19,309 nt of DNA from Chromera velia. Lineage: Eukaryota; Sar; Chromeraceae. A model generated the notes under the pieces. The model made no database searches. It saw only the letters and a program-made list of their open reading frames with translations, and was not told the DNA's origin. The stretch lies in assembly GCA_018398765.1 (NCBI GenBank), contig JAHBMJ010001093.1, positions 1 through 19,309 on the forward strand, given 5' to 3'. Of this stretch, positions 17,568-19,309 are shown in pieces (position 1 is the stretch's first letter; every line of letters starts with the position of its first letter). The position numbers and the translations under genes are program-made.

Positions 17568-19309
17568 ATGTCCCTTCTTCTCCTCTTCTGTGCGGTGCTC
17601 TTGAGTCATTTAAATCCTCTACAAAGTTTTAGGCTCGAGCCATTCAAGTGCAGGCAAGCTGCATGGGGAGGCAGAGGTAGGTTCTCAGCAGCACACAGAG
17701 TAGAGACGGAGTTCGTGGAGACAGCGTTTCAGTCAAAAGAGACCGAAGACACCGCCGACGCCATGCAGAAGGAAGCACCCCTGCTGGGTGACTTGGTGTT
17801 GATTGGAGGGGGTCATGCGCACGTGCACGTGTTGAAGATGCTGGCTATGAAGCCCCTGGCGGGTTGTCAGGTCACGTTGATATCCAGAGACGTGGAGACG
17901 CCGTACAGCGGTATGCTTCCCGGTTTTATTGCAGGGCACTACACAAAGGAACAGTGTCACATCGACCTGGTTCCTCTGGCTCGTCTCGGTCGAGTGCGCT
18001 TTCTTCATACAGAGGCAGTGAAGCTTGACCTCCATAAGAAGGAGGTGCACTGTGCAGACGGGCGCCCTCCCGTGCGCTTTGATTTTCTTTCGATAGATAT
18101 CGGGAGCACACCCTCCTTCCCCCGCAGTGAGAACCCAAAAAACGAAACCGAAAAGAGTGTCGAGGAGACGGCGGTAGTTCCTGTGAAGCCGATCGACTCG
18201 CTCTCTTCCCGCTTTGAAACTTTTTTGGATCGGCTTCTTGGGAGACGGGGGGGGAAAGCATCCCTTCCTTCGGAGGGGGTGGACGTCCTGGTGGTCGGGG
18301 GGGGTGCTGCAGGGGTCGAGATGGCTCTTGCAATTCAACATCGGCTCAATGTTGAGCTGGATGCATTGGATAGGGGTGCAGAGAAAGAGAGGCTCCGTTT
18401 TCGTCTCTTGAACAGGGGGGAGTCTGTTCTCTCCTCGCACAATAGATATGTGCAACGGACGTTCTCGGAAGTTTTGAAAGAGAGAGGAATCGCAGTAGAG
18501 ACGCGTTGTGACGTTGTGGGAATTCAGAAGGGAAGGAAGGATGAGAAAAAAAGAAAAAAAAAAGAGGGGGTCGGGAATTTGAATGGAGAAACGGGGGGGA
18601 GGGCAACATGTGCCGATGGGAGAGTATTTGAGTTTGATGAATGTTTCTGGTGCACGCACGCAGCTGCACAGCATTGGTTGAATGAATCGGGTTTGGCTGT
18701 AGATGACGAAGGGTTTGTGCGTACTGACGTGTGTTTGAGGTCGGTTAGTCACCCCGAGGTGTTTGCTGCCGGAGACTGCGCGTCCATGGACGGCCATCCT
18801 CGACCGAAAGCGGGAGTCTTTGCGGTCCGAGCAGGGCCTCCGCTGGTCGAAAATTTACGGCGTGCCTTTCGGGGCCAACCCCTTGTGACGTACACCCCCC
18901 AGAGTTCGTTTCTGGGTCTGATTTCAACGGGAGATAAGCATGCAGTTGCCTCTCGGGGGTCGTTTGTGTGTTTGCGTGGTGACTGGTTGTGGACTGTGAA
19001 GGACTACATTGACCGAACTTGGATGGCCAAATACTCGTCTGAGCTGCCAGACGTGGAAACAATGATGAAACAGATGCAAAAGGAAAGTGCAAAGAGGGGG
19101 GCAAGAGAGGAAAGTGAGGCATCACTTGAAGAGACTGTGAATCACTTGACAAAGGGAAGGAAGAGCGCAGAAGCGGAAGAAGCCATCGCATTGCTTCGAT
19201 CGGCTGGGATGAGATGTGGGGGGTGTGGGTCAAAGGTTGGAGAGGGGGCATTGCGGTCTGCTCTGAGAGGTCTGAACATTCCGTCTCGCTCAGAAGTGGA
19301 GGTGGGAGT
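17568..19309 (+). CDS. selD: plastid-leader NAD(P)H oxidoreductase-SelD fusion (3' partial)
   Basis: This frame of 580 codons is open to the right edge. Residues 1-20 (MSLLLLFCAVLLSHLNPLQS) form a signal peptide; FRLEPFKCR and a basic stretch follow, like a transit peptide after a Ser|Phe cleavage. The flavoprotein starts near 74: VLIGGGHAHVHVL (GGG at 80-82, FAD), TPYSGMLPGFIAG, a second Rossmann motif VLVVGGGAAGVEMAL (about 241-254, NAD(P)H), and VFAAGDCASMDG (Gly402-Asp403, FAD). This is a type II NADH-dehydrogenase-like enzyme. After a charged linker comes RCGGCGSKVGEGAL, the N-terminus of selenide, water dikinase, which makes selenophosphate from selenide and ATP. Cys553 (TGT) matches the catalytic Cys/Sec position. 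Such fusions are known in cyanobacteria and some algae. A Lys/Arg-rich low-complexity insert lies near 325-335. The rest of SelD is outside the window. Confidence 0.92.
   Translation, partial: MSLLLLFCAVLLSHLNPLQSFRLEPFKCRQAAWGGRGRFSAAHRVETEFVETAFQSKETEDTADAMQKEAPLLGDLVLIGGGHAHVHVLKMLAMKPLAGCQVTLISRDVETPYSGMLPGFIAGHYTKEQCHIDLVPLARLGRVRFLHTEAVKLDLHKKEVHCADGRPPVRFDFLSIDIGSTPSFPRSENPKNETEKSVEETAVVPVKPIDSLSSRFETFLDRLLGRRGGKASLPSEGVDVLVVGGGAAGVEMALAIQHRLNVELDALDRGAEKERLRFRLLNRGESVLSSHNRYVQRTFSEVLKERGIAVETRCDVVGIQKGRKDEKKRKKKEGVGNLNGETGGRATCADGRVFEFDECFWCTHAAAQHWLNESGLAVDDEGFVRTDVCLRSVSHPEVFAAGDCASMDGHPRPKAGVFAVRAGPPLVENLRRAFRGQPLVTYTPQSSFLGLISTGDKHAVASRGSFVCLRGDWLWTVKDYIDRTWMAKYSSELPDVETMMKQMQKESAKRGAREESEASLEETVNHLTKGRKSAEAEEAIALLRSAGMRCGGCGSKVGEGALRSALRGLNIPSRSEVEVG

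Noticed and set aside
17733-18797. 354-codon minus-strand frame
   Set aside because: It is antisense to the oxidoreductase domain, which has clear FAD and NAD(P)H motifs on the plus strand.

Overview
The window is nuclear DNA of a eukaryote. It has spliceosomal introns, long intergenic stretches, microsatellites and retrotransposon remains, and no operons or ribosome-binding sites. Every intron I could place has a GT donor and an acceptor ending in TGCAG. The protein at the right end opens with a hydrophobic signal peptide followed by a Ser-Phe junction and a basic, serine-containing stretch. That is the bipartite plastid leader of algae with a secondary red plastid. I infer such an alga (a chromerid-type alveolate or a stramenopile); the exact taxon is a low-confidence guess.

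Layout, left to right. (1) Positions 1-821, minus strand: an open frame running off the left edge, with the end of the reverse transcriptase and the RNase H of a Ty1/copia-type retrotransposon. (2) About 875-2278: non-coding DNA with a cluster of short GC-rich hairpins interleaved with TATATA (1033-1521). (3) 2279-5203, minus: a six-exon calmodulin-like EF-hand gene, reconstructed by matching intron phases. (4) 5204-6010: a divergent promoter region. (5) 6011-8436, plus: a two-exon DNMT2/TRDMT1 tRNA methyltransferase. (6) 8437-12526: a gene-poor block with AT-rich islands, a CA/GA microsatellite and a frameshifted LINE reverse-transcriptase relic on the minus strand. (7) 12527-16759, minus: a two-exon gene for an unrecognised multi-pass membrane protein with a very long disordered tail. 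(8) 16760-17567: a second divergent intergenic region. (9) 17568 to the right edge, plus: a leader plus NAD(P)H-dehydrogenase-like flavoprotein fused to the start of selenophosphate synthetase (SelD).

The four host genes form two head-to-head pairs (EF-hand/DNMT2 and membrane protein/SelD fusion), each separated by about 0.8 kb. They share no obvious pathway: calcium signalling, tRNA modification, an unknown membrane function and selenium metabolism. The points most worth following are the plastid-type leader on the SelD fusion, the in-frame stop that overlaps a perfect splice donor in the EF-hand gene, the TATATA hairpin cluster, the paired 10-11 bp repeats in the DNMT2 promoter, and the unidentified membrane protein.
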